Shown here: one piece after another, positions 52,752 through 61,484 of the stretch
Position numbering within the stretch: the first letter of the stretch is position 1
Layout of the letters: each line of letters starts with the position of its first letter
Assembly (NCBI GenBank): GCA_964634325.1
Contig: CAZWJF010000006.1
Span: 124,001 to 188,000 of the forward strand
Reading direction: 5' to 3'
Length of the DNA stretch: 64,000 bases
Source: JAJXWB01 sp964634325
GTDB taxonomy: Bacteria; Pseudomonadota; Alphaproteobacteria; Rhizobiales; Beijerinckiaceae
Made by a program: the position numbers and the translations under genes
The notes under the pieces: model-generated
Databases searched by the model: none
Told to the model about the DNA's origin: nothing
Seen by the model: only the letters and a program-made list of their open reading frames with translations

Positions 52752-52768
52752 GTGGCACGGATGTTGCC
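52752..52768 (+). promoter_or_regulatory. Sigma-54 promoter for hupG and downstream genes
   Basis: GTGGCACGGATGTTGCC contains TGGCACG-N5-TTGC, a full match to the -24/-12 core apart from the outermost bases. It lies 35 bp before the hupG ATG in a 187-bp gap inside the hup cluster. It should allow hupGHIJ-hypABCDE-hupRT to be induced with, but separately from, hupSLCDEF. Confidence 0.75.
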
Positions 52769-52802
52769 GTAGGATAACAAAACAATCTCGGGAGGATGTC
52801 AG

Positions 52803-53246
52803 ATGCCGTCGACGCAGAGGCGCGGGATGGCCGCGCCAGTCGGTCTGCCTGTCGTAGACGAGACCAATGTGGACGCGTTTCTGACGCCGGCCGCAGGCGA
52901 GGCGCAGCACGCGCTGCTGCTGTTCGCGGCCGTCGCTCAGGCGCGTCCGGAGACGGCCGACGTCCTGGTCGTCGTGCCGGAACTGCTCCGTCATTTCGAA
53001 GGGCGTCTACGCGGCGCGGTCGTCGCCGCCGACGCCGAGACGAAACTCAAAAGCCGATTTCAGGCCTACGCGGCGCCGAGCCTGGTAGTGACGCGCGGCG
53101 GCGATCCCGTTGGGGTGCTGCCGAAGATTCACGACTGGTCGGTCTACATCGAAAAGATAGAGGCTTGGCTTTCTCCCGACGCGCCGGCGCTTGCGCCGCC
53201 GAAGATCGAGCGCCGCGCCGATGTCGCCTTCACCCAGCGGAGCTAG
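52803..53246 (+). CDS. hupG: Hydrogenase accessory protein HupG/HyaE
   Basis: This 147-aa thioredoxin-fold protein without a CxxC pair (HyaE/HupG family), with LLLFAAVAQARPETADVLVVVPEL and FQAYAAPSLVVTRGGDPVGVLPKIHDWSVY, is thought to act as a chaperone for the Tat-exported small subunit. It is first after the sigma-54 box, with ggaggatgtcag before the ATG, and 4 nt from hupH. Confidence 0.85.
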   Translation: MPSTQRRGMAAPVGLPVVDETNVDAFLTPAAGEAQHALLLFAAVAQARPETADVLVVVPELLRHFEGRLRGAVVAADAETKLKSRFQAYAAPSLVVTRGGDPVGVLPKIHDWSVYIEKIEAWLSPDAPALAPPKIERRADVAFTQRS

Positions 53247-53250
53247 TCGA

Positions 53251-54108
53251 ATGAAAGCGGGATTCTGGGAGGCGCCCGAGGGCGCAGACGACGCCATGAC
53301 GATCATGCCGCTCGACCTCGGGGACGATGCGACGCGACCGGCCTCCGGCGCCGTGTCTTTCCTGGCGACGGCCGATGGCGCGGCGCTGGCTGCGCGATGC
53401 CGGCAGGCGGCCGCGTTGCTGCCCGAAGTCGCCGCCGCGCTGGACGGGCAAAGCGCGCGCGCGACCGGTCGCCTGTTCGACCTCACTGAGTTCGGCGCCG
53501 AAGATCGCGCCATCGTCGAGCAGACCTTGGGCGAAGGAGAGGTGTCGGGCGTGGTCGCCCTGCCAGACGGCATCGTCGCGCAGGTGCAGGAAGCGACGAT
53601 GGCGGGCCTGTGGCGAGTGCGCTTCCAGAACGCGGAAGGCGCGCTCGTCGCCGATTATCTCGAAGTCGCTTCGGTCCCGGAGATCGTCAGGCGGGCCGCC
53701 GTAGTCAACGCTGGCGCGGTCGAGGTCGGAGCGCCGCCATCAGGCGCCATGAACGTCATGCCCGTGCTGGCGGAAGTCCGCGAGCGGGCCGCCGCCTTCG
53801 CGCCCGGCTCGCCAACGCATGTCGTCAATTTCTCCCTGTTGCCCATGAGCCCGGAGGATATGGGGCACCTTCAGGCGCAACTCGGCGTCGGGGCCGTCCG
53901 TCTGATCTCGCGGGGGTATGGCAAGTGCCGCGTCAGCTCGACCGGGGCCAAGCACGTATGGTCGGTCCAGTATCTCAACGCCATGGACGCGATCATCCTC
54001 GACACGCTCGAGATCGGCGATCCGCCCGGCGCAATTTGCGCGGCCGACGAAGACTTCCGCGACTCGGCCGAGCGCGTGCGCGAAATTCACGACGCATATT
54101 TTTCATGA
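53251..54108 (+). CDS. hupH: Hydrogenase expression/accessory protein HupH/HyaF
   Basis: This 285-aa protein of the HupH/HyaF family has GEGEVSGVVALPDGIVAQVQEA near the middle, THVVNFSLLPMSPEDMGHLQ and a C-terminal SRGYGKCRVSSTGAKHVWSVQYLNAMDAIILDTLEIGDPP. It takes part in processing or export of HupS. ATG 53251 follows the hupG stop by 4 nt; a longer frame from 53191 overlaps hupG and was not used. Confidence 0.9.
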   Translation: MKAGFWEAPEGADDAMTIMPLDLGDDATRPASGAVSFLATADGAALAARCRQAAALLPEVAAALDGQSARATGRLFDLTEFGAEDRAIVEQTLGEGEVSGVVALPDGIVAQVQEATMAGLWRVRFQNAEGALVADYLEVASVPEIVRRAAVVNAGAVEVGAPPSGAMNVMPVLAEVRERAAAFAPGSPTHVVNFSLLPMSPEDMGHLQAQLGVGAVRLISRGYGKCRVSSTGAKHVWSVQYLNAMDAIILDTLEIGDPPGAICAADEDFRDSAERVREIHDAYFS

Positions 54109-54320
54109 GCGCCTTCGAGAACTTCGGCAAGCGCGAGGCCGCCGAAGCGGAGCGGATGGAATGCGGCATATGTTGGCATGTCTACGATCCCGCAGATGGC
54201 GATCCCGTTTGGCAAATTGCGCCGGGGACGCCGTTCTCCGAGCTGCCGCCGGACTGGCGGTGCCCGAATTGCGATGCGGAACAATCAAAATTCATGAGAC
54301 TGGGCGATGACGCAGGATAG
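54105..54320 (+). CDS. hupI: Rubredoxin-type protein HupI
   Basis: This 71-aa rubredoxin has ECGICWHVYDP and PPDWRCPNCD, supplying the four Fe-binding cysteines. In hup clusters it supports HupS/HupL maturation under oxic conditions. The start overlaps the hupH stop (ATGA), and the stop lies inside the hupJ start region (14-bp overlap). Confidence 0.95.
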   Translation: MSAFENFGKREAAEAERMECGICWHVYDPADGDPVWQIAPGTPFSELPPDWRCPNCDAEQSKFMRLGDDAG

Positions 54321-54813
54321 GGCGGCCGAGGAAGAAGCGCTCGCGATCGGCGCGCGGCTGGCCGCGATCTATTCCGACGTTTACGTGCGCGCCATGCGCG
54401 ACGTGCCTATCTGCAACGCCGCGCTCGAAGTCGAGGCGATCGGTTTTCGCCCCTATGGCGCGCTTGCGCTCGGAATCGTCGTCACGCCCTGGTTCATGAA
54501 TCTCGTGCTTGCGCCGCGCAAGGAAGGGGCGCTGCCAGACGCGGCGCACGGCGCGACGCGCGCGGTGTCGCTGCCGGCAGGACGAGTCGACTTCATCACG
54601 GGTGTGCTCGACGGCTTCGGTCCGATCTGGACCTGCTCTCTGTTTTCGCCGATGAGCGAATTCCTCGACCACGCGGCCGCCAGCGCAACCGCGGAAGCTT
54701 CGCTCGAGGAGTTGCTCGCCGCTCCTACAATCGTCGATCCCCCGGCCGCCCAAGCTGGCCTCGATCGCCGTGCGCTGCTGCGCGGCGGACGCCTCCGGGA
54801 GACGTCGCCATGA
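54307..54813 (+). CDS. hupJ: Hydrogenase assembly chaperone HupJ (HybE family)
   Basis: This 168-aa protein of the [NiFe]-hydrogenase assembly chaperone family carries MRDVPICNAALEVEAIGFRPYGALALGIVVTPWFMNLVLAP and DFITGVLDGFGPIWTCSLFSPM. It helps small-subunit or complex assembly before Tat export. In Rhizobium and Bradyrhizobium a hupK gene usually follows; here hypA comes next after 18 nt. Confidence 0.88.
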   Translation: MTQDRAAEEEALAIGARLAAIYSDVYVRAMRDVPICNAALEVEAIGFRPYGALALGIVVTPWFMNLVLAPRKEGALPDAAHGATRAVSLPAGRVDFITGVLDGFGPIWTCSLFSPMSEFLDHAAASATAEASLEELLAAPTIVDPPAAQAGLDRRALLRGGRLRETSP

Positions 54814-54831
54814 GTCGTCTGGAGCGCGCCG

Positions 54832-55173
54832 ATGCATGAAATGGCGCTCACCGAAGGGATCGTCGACATCCTTCAGGAAGAGGCGCGCCGCCGCGCATTC
54901 TCACGGGTGACGTTGGTGCGGATCGAGATCGGCGCAATCAGCCATGTCGAGCCGGACGCGCTGGTTTTTTGTTTTGAGGCGGTTTCGCGCGGCACGGTGG
55001 CCGAGGGGGCAAAGCTCGATATCATATGCACGCCGGGGGAAGGCTGGTGTTTCAATTGCGAAAAGACGACGCCCTTGACTGAACGCTTTGGCGCGTGCGC
55101 GTTCTGCGGCGGTCGTCGGGTGCAGATGACACAGGGCGACGAGATGCGGGTCAAGGAACTGGAGATCGGATGA
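54832..55173 (+). CDS. hypA: Nickel insertion protein HypA
   Basis: This 113-aa protein starts MHEMALTEGIV, with His2 for nickel, and has a zinc site built from CFNCEKT and CAFCGG. It hands nickel to the hydrogenase large subunit with HypB. Its stop overlaps the hypB start by 4 bp. Confidence 0.95.
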   Translation: MHEMALTEGIVDILQEEARRRAFSRVTLVRIEIGAISHVEPDALVFCFEAVSRGTVAEGAKLDIICTPGEGWCFNCEKTTPLTERFGACAFCGGRRVQMTQGDEMRVKELEIG

Positions 55174-56225
55174 TGTGTTCGGTATGCGGGTGCGGGACGG
55201 CGACGATAGCGAAGGGCGGCGATGCGGGCGAGCAGGGTGCGCGGAGCCATTCGCACGCACATTCGCACGCGCACGCGCATTCGCATGCGGATGGTGAGGT
55301 TCATGCGCATGCGCACTCTCACGAGCATGGCGAGGACCACGACCACGCGCATGACCACGACCACGGCCACGCGCATGACCACGGCCACGACCATGGGCAT
55401 AGCCACGAACACGACCACGATCATGTCCACCATCACGACCATGACCACGACCATGACCATGGCCACGGCGAGCATCGCGATCACGCGCATGGGGAGTCCG
55501 GGGCGATCGATTTCGGGGCGGGGATCGCGGGCGTGCATGTTCCCGGGCTGAGCCAGGAGCGGATTGTCCGGATCGAGCGCGACATTCTCGGCAAGAACAA
55601 TGCGCACGCCGCGCAGAACCGCGCGCGTCTGGCGGACAAGGGGGTCCTGGCGCTGAACCTGGTGTCGAGCCCGGGGTCGGGCAAGACGACGCTTCTGGTC
55701 CGGGCGATCGAGGATTTGAAGGGCCGGTTTGCGATCGCGGTGGTGGAGGGCGACCAGCAGACGTCCAACGACGCGGCGCGGATCCGGGCGACGGGCGCGC
55801 CGGCGGTGCAGATCAATACGGGCAAGGGCTGTCATCTGGACGCGCATATGGTGGGCCATGCGCTCGACGATCTGCCGCTGGAGGGCGGCGGTCTGCTGTT
55901 CATCGAGAACGTCGGCAACCTGGTCTGTCCGGCGGCTTTCGATCTCGGGGAGGCGCACAAGGTGGTCGTTCTGTCGACGACGGAGGGCGAGGACAAGCCG
56001 GCCAAATATCCCGACATGTTCGCGGCGGCCGATCTGATGCTGCTGAACAAGGCGGATTTGCTACCGCATCTCGACTTCGACGTGGGAGCGTGCCTTGCGG
56101 CGGCGCTGCGCGTCAATCCGCGGTTGCAGACGCTGGTCGTCTCGGCGCGCACGGGCGAGGGTTTGGCGGCTTTTTACGCCTGGATCGAGGCGCGGGCGGC
56201 GCGCGCCGCGCGCCAGGCGGGTTGA
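55170..56225 (+). CDS. hypB: GTPase HypB with long His-rich nickel-storage domain
   Basis: This 351-aa protein begins MMCSVCGCG, the high-affinity nickel site. A His-rich region of about 85 residues (from about residue 25) follows, with roughly 38 histidines alternating with Asp, Ala, Ser or Gly. The GTPase domain has LVSSPGSGKTTLL (P-loop), EGDQQTSNDA, NVGNLVCPA and LLNKADLLPH. The His-rich part can store nickel, as in Bradyrhizobium HypB. ATG 55170 overlaps the hypA stop; 55173 is an alternative. Confidence 0.96.
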   Translation: MMCSVCGCGTATIAKGGDAGEQGARSHSHAHSHAHAHSHADGEVHAHAHSHEHGEDHDHAHDHDHGHAHDHGHDHGHSHEHDHDHVHHHDHDHDHDHGHGEHRDHAHGESGAIDFGAGIAGVHVPGLSQERIVRIERDILGKNNAHAAQNRARLADKGVLALNLVSSPGSGKTTLLVRAIEDLKGRFAIAVVEGDQQTSNDAARIRATGAPAVQINTGKGCHLDAHMVGHALDDLPLEGGGLLFIENVGNLVCPAAFDLGEAHKVVVLSTTEGEDKPAKYPDMFAAADLMLLNKADLLPHLDFDVGACLAAALRVNPRLQTLVVSARTGEGLAAFYAWIEARAARAARQAG

Positions 56226-56235
56226 GGGTTCGGCC

Positions 56236-56472
56236 ATGTGTCTCGCCATTCCCGTCAAAATCGCCGAACTGCTCGACGACGGCATGGCCCGCGTGACGAT
56301 CGAGGGCGTGTCGAAGATCGTCTCGGTGGCGTTGGTCGACGGGCTCGCCGTCGGCGACTATGTGGTGTTGCACGTGGGCTATGCGCTGAGCCGCATCTCG
56401 CCGGAGGAGGCGGAGCGCACGCTGGCGCTGCTGCGCGAGGCCGACGCCCTGGCTGCGGGGGCGCCGGCATGA
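56236..56472 (+). CDS. hypC: Hydrogenase maturation chaperone HypC
   Basis: This 78-aa protein starts MCLAIPVKIAEL with the essential Cys2 and has GDYVVLHVGYALSRISPEEAE, typical HypC. It carries the Fe(CN)2CO unit with HypD to the large subunit. The start follows hypB by 10 nt and the stop overlaps hypD by 4 bp. Confidence 0.95.
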   Translation: MCLAIPVKIAELLDDGMARVTIEGVSKIVSVALVDGLAVGDYVVLHVGYALSRISPEEAERTLALLREADALAAGAPA

Positions 56473-57623
56473 AATACGTCGACGAATATCGCGATGGGAA
56501 GCTCGCGCGCGGGATCGCCGAGGCGATCCGGGCGGAGGCGCGGGCTGGCGTCGACTATCGGTTCATGGAGTTCTGCGGGGGGCATACGCATGCGATCTCG
56601 CGTTACGGGGTCGAGGATCTGCTGCCGGCGAACGTGCGGATGATCCATGGGCCGGGCTGCCCTGTGTGCGTTCTGCCGATCGGCCGCATCGACGATGCGA
56701 TCGAACTGGCGCGTCGGCCCGAGACGACCCTTTGCACCTATGGCGATTTGATGCGGGTGCCGGCGTCGGGCGGCGCGAGCCTGCTGAAAGCCAAGGCGTC
56801 TGGCGCCGACATCCGCATGGTCTATTCGACGCTGGACGCGGTGCGCATTGCGGAAGCCGAGCCGGACCGCAAGGTCGTGTTCTTCGCCATCGGCTTCGAG
56901 ACGACGACGCCGCCGACGGCGATGGCGATCCTGGCGGCGCAGAAGAAGGGGCTGACGAACTTCTCGGTGTTCTGCAATCACGTGCTGACGCCGGCGGCGA
57001 TCCTGGCCATATTCGAGAGCCCGGACGTGAAGTCTCTGGGGACGGTGCGGATCGACGGCTTCGTCGGCCCTGCGCACGTCTCCACGGTGATCGGAACGAA
57101 GCCTTACGAGCCGTTTGCTGCGGGCTATCGGAAGCCTGTGGTGATCTCGGGCTTCGAGCCGCTCGACGTGATGCAGTCGATCCTGATGCTCGTGCGGCAG
57201 ATGAACGAGGGCCGGGCGGAGGTCGAGAACCAGTACATTCGCGCGGTGACGCGCGAGGGCAATGTGAAGGCGCAGGCGATCGTCGAGGAGATGTTCGAGC
57301 TGCGCGAGAGCTTCGAGTGGCGCGGGCTGGGCGAGGTGCCGCTGAGCGCGCTGCGGTTGCGCGAGCGATATGCGCAGTTCGACGCCGAGAGATTGTTCTC
57401 GATCCGGACGAAGCAGGCGCAGGACAATCCGGCGTGCGAATGCGGCGCGATCTTGCGCGGGGTGAAACGGCCGATCGATTGCAAATTGTTCGGGACCGCC
57501 TGCACGCCGGAGACGCCGATGGGCTCGTGCATGGTGTCGTCGGAAGGCGCCTGCGCGGCGCACTGGACGTACGGGCGGTTCCGCGACCGGGCGCAGCCGC
57601 ACGCTGCGAGGGCCGCCGAATGA
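56469..57623 (+). CDS. hypD: Hydrogenase maturation protein HypD
   Basis: This 384-aa Fe-S protein is where the Fe(CN)2CO cofactor is assembled. Motifs are FMEFCGGHTHAISRYG, IHGPGCPVCVLPIGRID, FFAIGFETTTPPTAMA, GFVGPAHVSTVIG and the C-terminal cluster cysteines in CECGAILRG, CKLFGTACTPETPMGSCMVSSEGAC. It overlaps hypC and hypE by 4 bp each. Confidence 0.97.
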   Translation: MKYVDEYRDGKLARGIAEAIRAEARAGVDYRFMEFCGGHTHAISRYGVEDLLPANVRMIHGPGCPVCVLPIGRIDDAIELARRPETTLCTYGDLMRVPASGGASLLKAKASGADIRMVYSTLDAVRIAEAEPDRKVVFFAIGFETTTPPTAMAILAAQKKGLTNFSVFCNHVLTPAAILAIFESPDVKSLGTVRIDGFVGPAHVSTVIGTKPYEPFAAGYRKPVVISGFEPLDVMQSILMLVRQMNEGRAEVENQYIRAVTREGNVKAQAIVEEMFELRESFEWRGLGEVPLSALRLRERYAQFDAERLFSIRTKQAQDNPACECGAILRGVKRPIDCKLFGTACTPETPMGSCMVSSEGACAAHWTYGRFRDRAQPHAARAAE

Positions 57624-58672
57624 ACGCGCCAGCGCGCATCCTCAAGCGCAAGCTCGATCTGAAGAACGGGCGCGTCGATCTCTCGCACGGCTCCGGCGGG
57701 CGGGCCATGGCGCAGCTGATCGCCGACATTTTCCACGCGTCCTTCGACAACGAATGGCTGCGCCGGGCCGACGACCAGGCGGTGGTCCATGTTCCCCACG
57801 GGCGTCTCGCCATGACGACGGACGGCTATGTGATCTCGCCGCTGTTCTTTCCCGGCGGGGACATCGGCTCGCTCGCCGTGCACGGCACGATCAACGACCT
57901 GGCGATGTCGGGGGCGAGGCCGCTTTATCTGACGGCGAGCTTCATCCTGGAGGAAGGCTTTCGGCTGGCCGATCTGAAGCGGATCGCCGACAGCATGGGC
58001 GCGGCGTCGCGCAAGGCGGGCGTGCCGGTGGTGGCGGGCGACACGAAGGTGGTTGAGCGCGGCAAGGCCGACGGGGTGTTCATCTCGACCGCCGGCGTGG
58101 GCGTCGTGCCGGAGGGGCTCGAGCTGTCGGGCGACCGCGCGCGGCCGGGCGATGCAATCGTGGTCTCCGGCTCGATGGGCGACCATGGCGTCGCGGTGAT
58201 GTCCTGCCGCGAGAACCTTCAGTTCGAAACGGATCTGCTGTCGGATTCCGCGGCGCTGCACGAACTCGTCGCCGAGATGGTCGCCGCCTGCGGACCTTCG
58301 CTGCGGCTGATGCGCGATCCCACGCGCGGCGGGCTCGCCGCGACGCTCAACGAGATCGCCCACCAGTCGAACGTCGGCGTCGTCATCGAGGAGGAGGCGG
58401 TGCCCGTGCGGCCGGAAGCGGCGGCGGCCTGCGAGCTGCTCGGCCTCGATCCGCTCTACGTCGCCAACGAAGGCAAGCTCGTCGCCGTCGTCGCAGCCGA
58501 CGCCGCGCAAACCCTGCTCGCCGCCATGCGCGCGCATCCCCTCGGCGCGCAGGCCGCCATCATCGGACAAATCGTCGCCGACCAACACAACTTCGTCCAG
58601 ATGAAAACAGCCTTCGGCGGAGGACGTATCGTCGACTGGATAGCTGGCGAACAATTGCCAAGAATTTGTTGA
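57620..58672 (+). CDS. hypE: Hydrogenase maturation protein HypE
   Basis: This 350-aa AIR-synthase-like enzyme makes the thiocyanate group on its C-terminal cysteine; the protein ends LPRIC, as required. DLSHGSGGRAMAQLI and VHGTINDLAMSGA, ISGSMGDHG-like and RDPTRGGLAATLNEIA motifs are present. HypF, which supplies the carbamoyl group, is not in the window. hupR follows after 15 nt. Confidence 0.97.
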   Translation: MNAPARILKRKLDLKNGRVDLSHGSGGRAMAQLIADIFHASFDNEWLRRADDQAVVHVPHGRLAMTTDGYVISPLFFPGGDIGSLAVHGTINDLAMSGARPLYLTASFILEEGFRLADLKRIADSMGAASRKAGVPVVAGDTKVVERGKADGVFISTAGVGVVPEGLELSGDRARPGDAIVVSGSMGDHGVAVMSCRENLQFETDLLSDSAALHELVAEMVAACGPSLRLMRDPTRGGLAATLNEIAHQSNVGVVIEEEAVPVRPEAAAACELLGLDPLYVANEGKLVAVVAADAAQTLLAAMRAHPLGAQAAIIGQIVADQHNFVQMKTAFGGGRIVDWIAGEQLPRIC

Positions 58673-58687
58673 GCTTCGAATGACAGC

Positions 58688-60136
58688 ATGAGCTCCGCCG
58701 CCACCATTCTCGTAATCGACGACGAAGTAAGGTCGCAGGAAGCGTTGCGGCGCGTGCTGTCGGAAGAATTCGACGTGCTGTGCGCGAGTTCCGCCGCTGA
58801 AGCGGAAGCGGTGCTCGCCGGGGAACTCGTGCACGTCATTCTGTGCGATCAACGCATGCCCGGCGAGACAGGAATCGATTTTCTGAAGCGGGTTCGCATG
58901 CACTGGCCCGATCCCGTGCGCATGATCATTTCCGGCTACACAGATTCCGAGGACATCATCGCCGGCGTCAACGAGGCCGGCATCTACCAGTACATCACCA
59001 AGCCCTGGCATCCCGACAAGCTGCTGGCGAGCGTGCGCGAAGCCGGCCAGCTGTTCCGGTTGCAGAAGGAAACCGGCAGCGCGGCGGCTGAAACCAAAGT
59101 CTCCAGCGAAACGCTGACGCGCGCGATCGCGCGACGTCGCAACTCGCAACGACGCATGTTCGAATTCGACCGGATCGTGCATGCGCCGGCGAGTCCGATG
59201 ACAGAAGTAATCTCGCTCGCCCGCCGCGCGACAGAATACGATATTTCGGTCTGCATCACCGGCGCGTCCGGCACCGGCAAGGAGTTGCTCGCGCGGGCGA
59301 TCCACTTCGGGTCGATGCGAGCCGACAAGCCGTTCGTGGTCGAGAATTGCGGCGCTCTACCGGACGAACTTCTGGAAAGCGAGTTGTTCGGTTGCAAGAA
59401 GGGCGCTTTCACCGGAGCGTACCAGGACCGAACCGGCCTGTTCGAACTTGCCGACGGCGGCTCGATCTTTCTCGATGAGATCGGCGAAACCTCGCCGGCC
59501 TTTCAGGTCAAGCTGCTGCGCGTTCTCCAGGAGGGCGAGATCAGGCCGCTCGGCGCGCTGCGTCCGCGCAAGGTCAACGTACGCGTGATCTGCGCGACCA
59601 ACCGGAATCTCGACGAGGAGGTGGAGGCGGGACGGTTCCGCAGGGACCTGTACTATCGCCTCACCGCTTTTCCCATTCACCTGCCGGCGTTGCGCGAGCG
59701 CCCGTTGGACATCCCGCTTATCGCCGAACGAATTCTTTCGGACGTGAATCGTTCGTTCAGGCGCAAGATCGGGTCGATCGCCCCGCAGACGATGGCGCTG
59801 ATGACAGCCTACGCATGGCCCGGCAACGTGCGCGAATTGCATAACGAAATTCAGCGCATGGTCGCGATGTCAGATGAGGACGAACCGCTCTCGGTCGAGC
59901 TTCTGCCGCCGAAAATAGCGCGACCTGTCCTCGACAAACCAGACGTGCAGGGTCTCGAAGGCGGCGCGCTCAAGGATCAGGTCGAGGCGCTGGAGCGTCA
60001 GGTCATCGAGGAGACGCTGCGCCGCCATTCCGGCAATATCAGCCGCGCCGCCGAGCAGCTTGGGCTTTCCCGCGTCGGTTTGCGCGGCAAGATCGAACGT
60101 TACAATCTGCGTCGGAGCGCGCGCAATGACGATTGA
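58688..60136 (+). CDS. hupR: NtrC-family response regulator HupR/HoxA
   Basis: This 482-aa regulator has a receiver domain (Asp54 in ILCDQRMP; TKPWHPD near residue 105). Its AAA+ domain has GASGTGKELLARAIH (Walker A), the GAFTGA loop at residues 239-244 and GGSIFLDEIGE (Walker B). A C-terminal Fis-type helix-turn-helix reads HSGNISRAAEQLGLSRVGL. The intact GAFTGA means it can drive sigma-54, matching the promoters at 47423 and 52752. In this family the unphosphorylated form may be the activator. Confidence 0.95.
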   Translation: MSSAATILVIDDEVRSQEALRRVLSEEFDVLCASSAAEAEAVLAGELVHVILCDQRMPGETGIDFLKRVRMHWPDPVRMIISGYTDSEDIIAGVNEAGIYQYITKPWHPDKLLASVREAGQLFRLQKETGSAAAETKVSSETLTRAIARRRNSQRRMFEFDRIVHAPASPMTEVISLARRATEYDISVCITGASGTGKELLARAIHFGSMRADKPFVVENCGALPDELLESELFGCKKGAFTGAYQDRTGLFELADGGSIFLDEIGETSPAFQVKLLRVLQEGEIRPLGALRPRKVNVRVICATNRNLDEEVEAGRFRRDLYYRLTAFPIHLPALRERPLDIPLIAERILSDVNRSFRRKIGSIAPQTMALMTAYAWPGNVRELHNEIQRMVAMSDEDEPLSVELLPPKIARPVLDKPDVQGLEGGALKDQVEALERQVIEETLRRHSGNISRAAEQLGLSRVGLRGKIERYNLRRSARNDD

Positions 60137-61484
60137 TCACGATCGCACGCTCGGGGGCGTCATGCGCCTTGTCGCGGGCGATGAGATCGTCCTGAGCCAC
60201 GAACGCGAATCTGCATGGCAGGAGGTCATTCGACGAGTCGATGAAGTGTATTCGGACCTGATCCGGTACGAAGCCGATCTCGAGCGCAAGAATTCCGAAT
60301 TGGAAGAAGCGCAACGCTTCATTTCGAGCGTCATCGCATCGGTATCCGACATCCTCATCGTCGTCGATGAAAGCGGTCGGGTCGTTCAGGTCAATCCGGC
60401 GTTCGAAAGTCTGGTCGGCGCGTCGCAAGGCGCAATTACGAATCGTCCAATTTCAGACTTCCTCGTCGACAAGCGGCGCGACGAAGCGATGCTCGCCCTC
60501 ACGTCGGGCGGCGATGGGCGGGTTCGCGAGTGCGAACTGCGATTCAACACAACCGGCGGGCAGTCGGACATATTCGCGATTGTCTGCTCGACGCGGTTCG
60601 ATCATCGCGGACGACGCGCGGGAGCTGTGCTCACCGGGCGTCCGATTGGCGAATTGCGTCTCGCATATCAAGCGCTCCATCAGGCCCATGTCGATCTGCA
60701 GCAGGCGCAGCGCAAACTGATCGAGCAGGAAAAGATGGCGAGCCTCGGCCGACTGGTCGCCGGCGTCGCGCACGAACTGAACAATCCGATCAGCTTCGTG
60801 TACGGAAACATTCACATGCTGGAACGCTATCGCGCCCGGCTCGACGCTTATTTCGCCGACGTCGCACGCGAGAGCGGGACATGTAGTCCGGAAGAACTGC
60901 GCTCGAGACACAAGATAGACGCGATGATGCTTGATCTGGGCTCCTTGATCGAGGGCACGCTGGAGGGCGCGACGCGTATCAGTGAAATCGTTCGAAATCT
61001 TCGGCGCCTCTCGTTTGCGAGCAAGAGCGAAGCGCAGCGCGTCGACCTGAACAAGGTCATCACGACGGCCGCCAACTGGGCGGTGCGCACGAAAACGTCG
61101 AAAGCGAGAGTCGATCTCGATATCGAAGACGGCGCGACCATTCCGGGAAACGAGGGACAAATTCATCAGATAGCCGTCAACCTGATCGAGAACGCGCTCG
61201 ACGCCGTACGCGGTCAGGCAGAGCCCTGCGTCGCTATTCGGGCGCATCGTGTCGGACGGGAAATCGAATGGACTGTCGCCGACAACGGACCCGGCATCCC
61301 CGACGCGGCGCAGGACAAGATTTTCGAGCCGTTCTACACCACCAAGGCGGTTGGCGAGGGTACGGGCCTCGGGTTGTGGATCTGCTACTCGATCGTGCAT
61401 GAATGCGGCGGGAGCATCACCGCGACCAACCGCGAAGGCGCGGGAGCGGTGCTCACAGTCAGACTTCCATCGGAAGCGTCTTAG
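60126..61484 (+). CDS. hupT: Histidine kinase HupT/HoxJ
   Basis: This 452-aa soluble kinase has a PAS domain (about residues 60-180: ILIVVDESGRVVQVNPAFESLVG), a phosphoacceptor His216 in GVAHELNNPISFVYGN and ATP-binding motifs NLIENALDAV (N box), VADNGPGIPD (G1) and GEGTGLGLWI (G2). No membrane segment is seen. It partners HupUV in H2 signalling to HupR. The ATG at 60126 lies inside the end of hupR (11-bp overlap). Confidence 0.93.
   Translation: MTIDHDRTLGGVMRLVAGDEIVLSHERESAWQEVIRRVDEVYSDLIRYEADLERKNSELEEAQRFISSVIASVSDILIVVDESGRVVQVNPAFESLVGASQGAITNRPISDFLVDKRRDEAMLALTSGGDGRVRECELRFNTTGGQSDIFAIVCSTRFDHRGRRAGAVLTGRPIGELRLAYQALHQAHVDLQQAQRKLIEQEKMASLGRLVAGVAHELNNPISFVYGNIHMLERYRARLDAYFADVARESGTCSPEELRSRHKIDAMMLDLGSLIEGTLEGATRISEIVRNLRRLSFASKSEAQRVDLNKVITTAANWAVRTKTSKARVDLDIEDGATIPGNEGQIHQIAVNLIENALDAVRGQAEPCVAIRAHRVGREIEWTVADNGPGIPDAAQDKIFEPFYTTKAVGEGTGLGLWICYSIVHECGGSITATNREGAGAVLTVRLPSEAS

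Noticed and set aside
55230..55495. Repetitive DNA that might suggest a repeat array or CRISPR
   Set aside because: The repeats are short, irregular codon runs encoding the HypB His-rich region, not spaced direct repeats.
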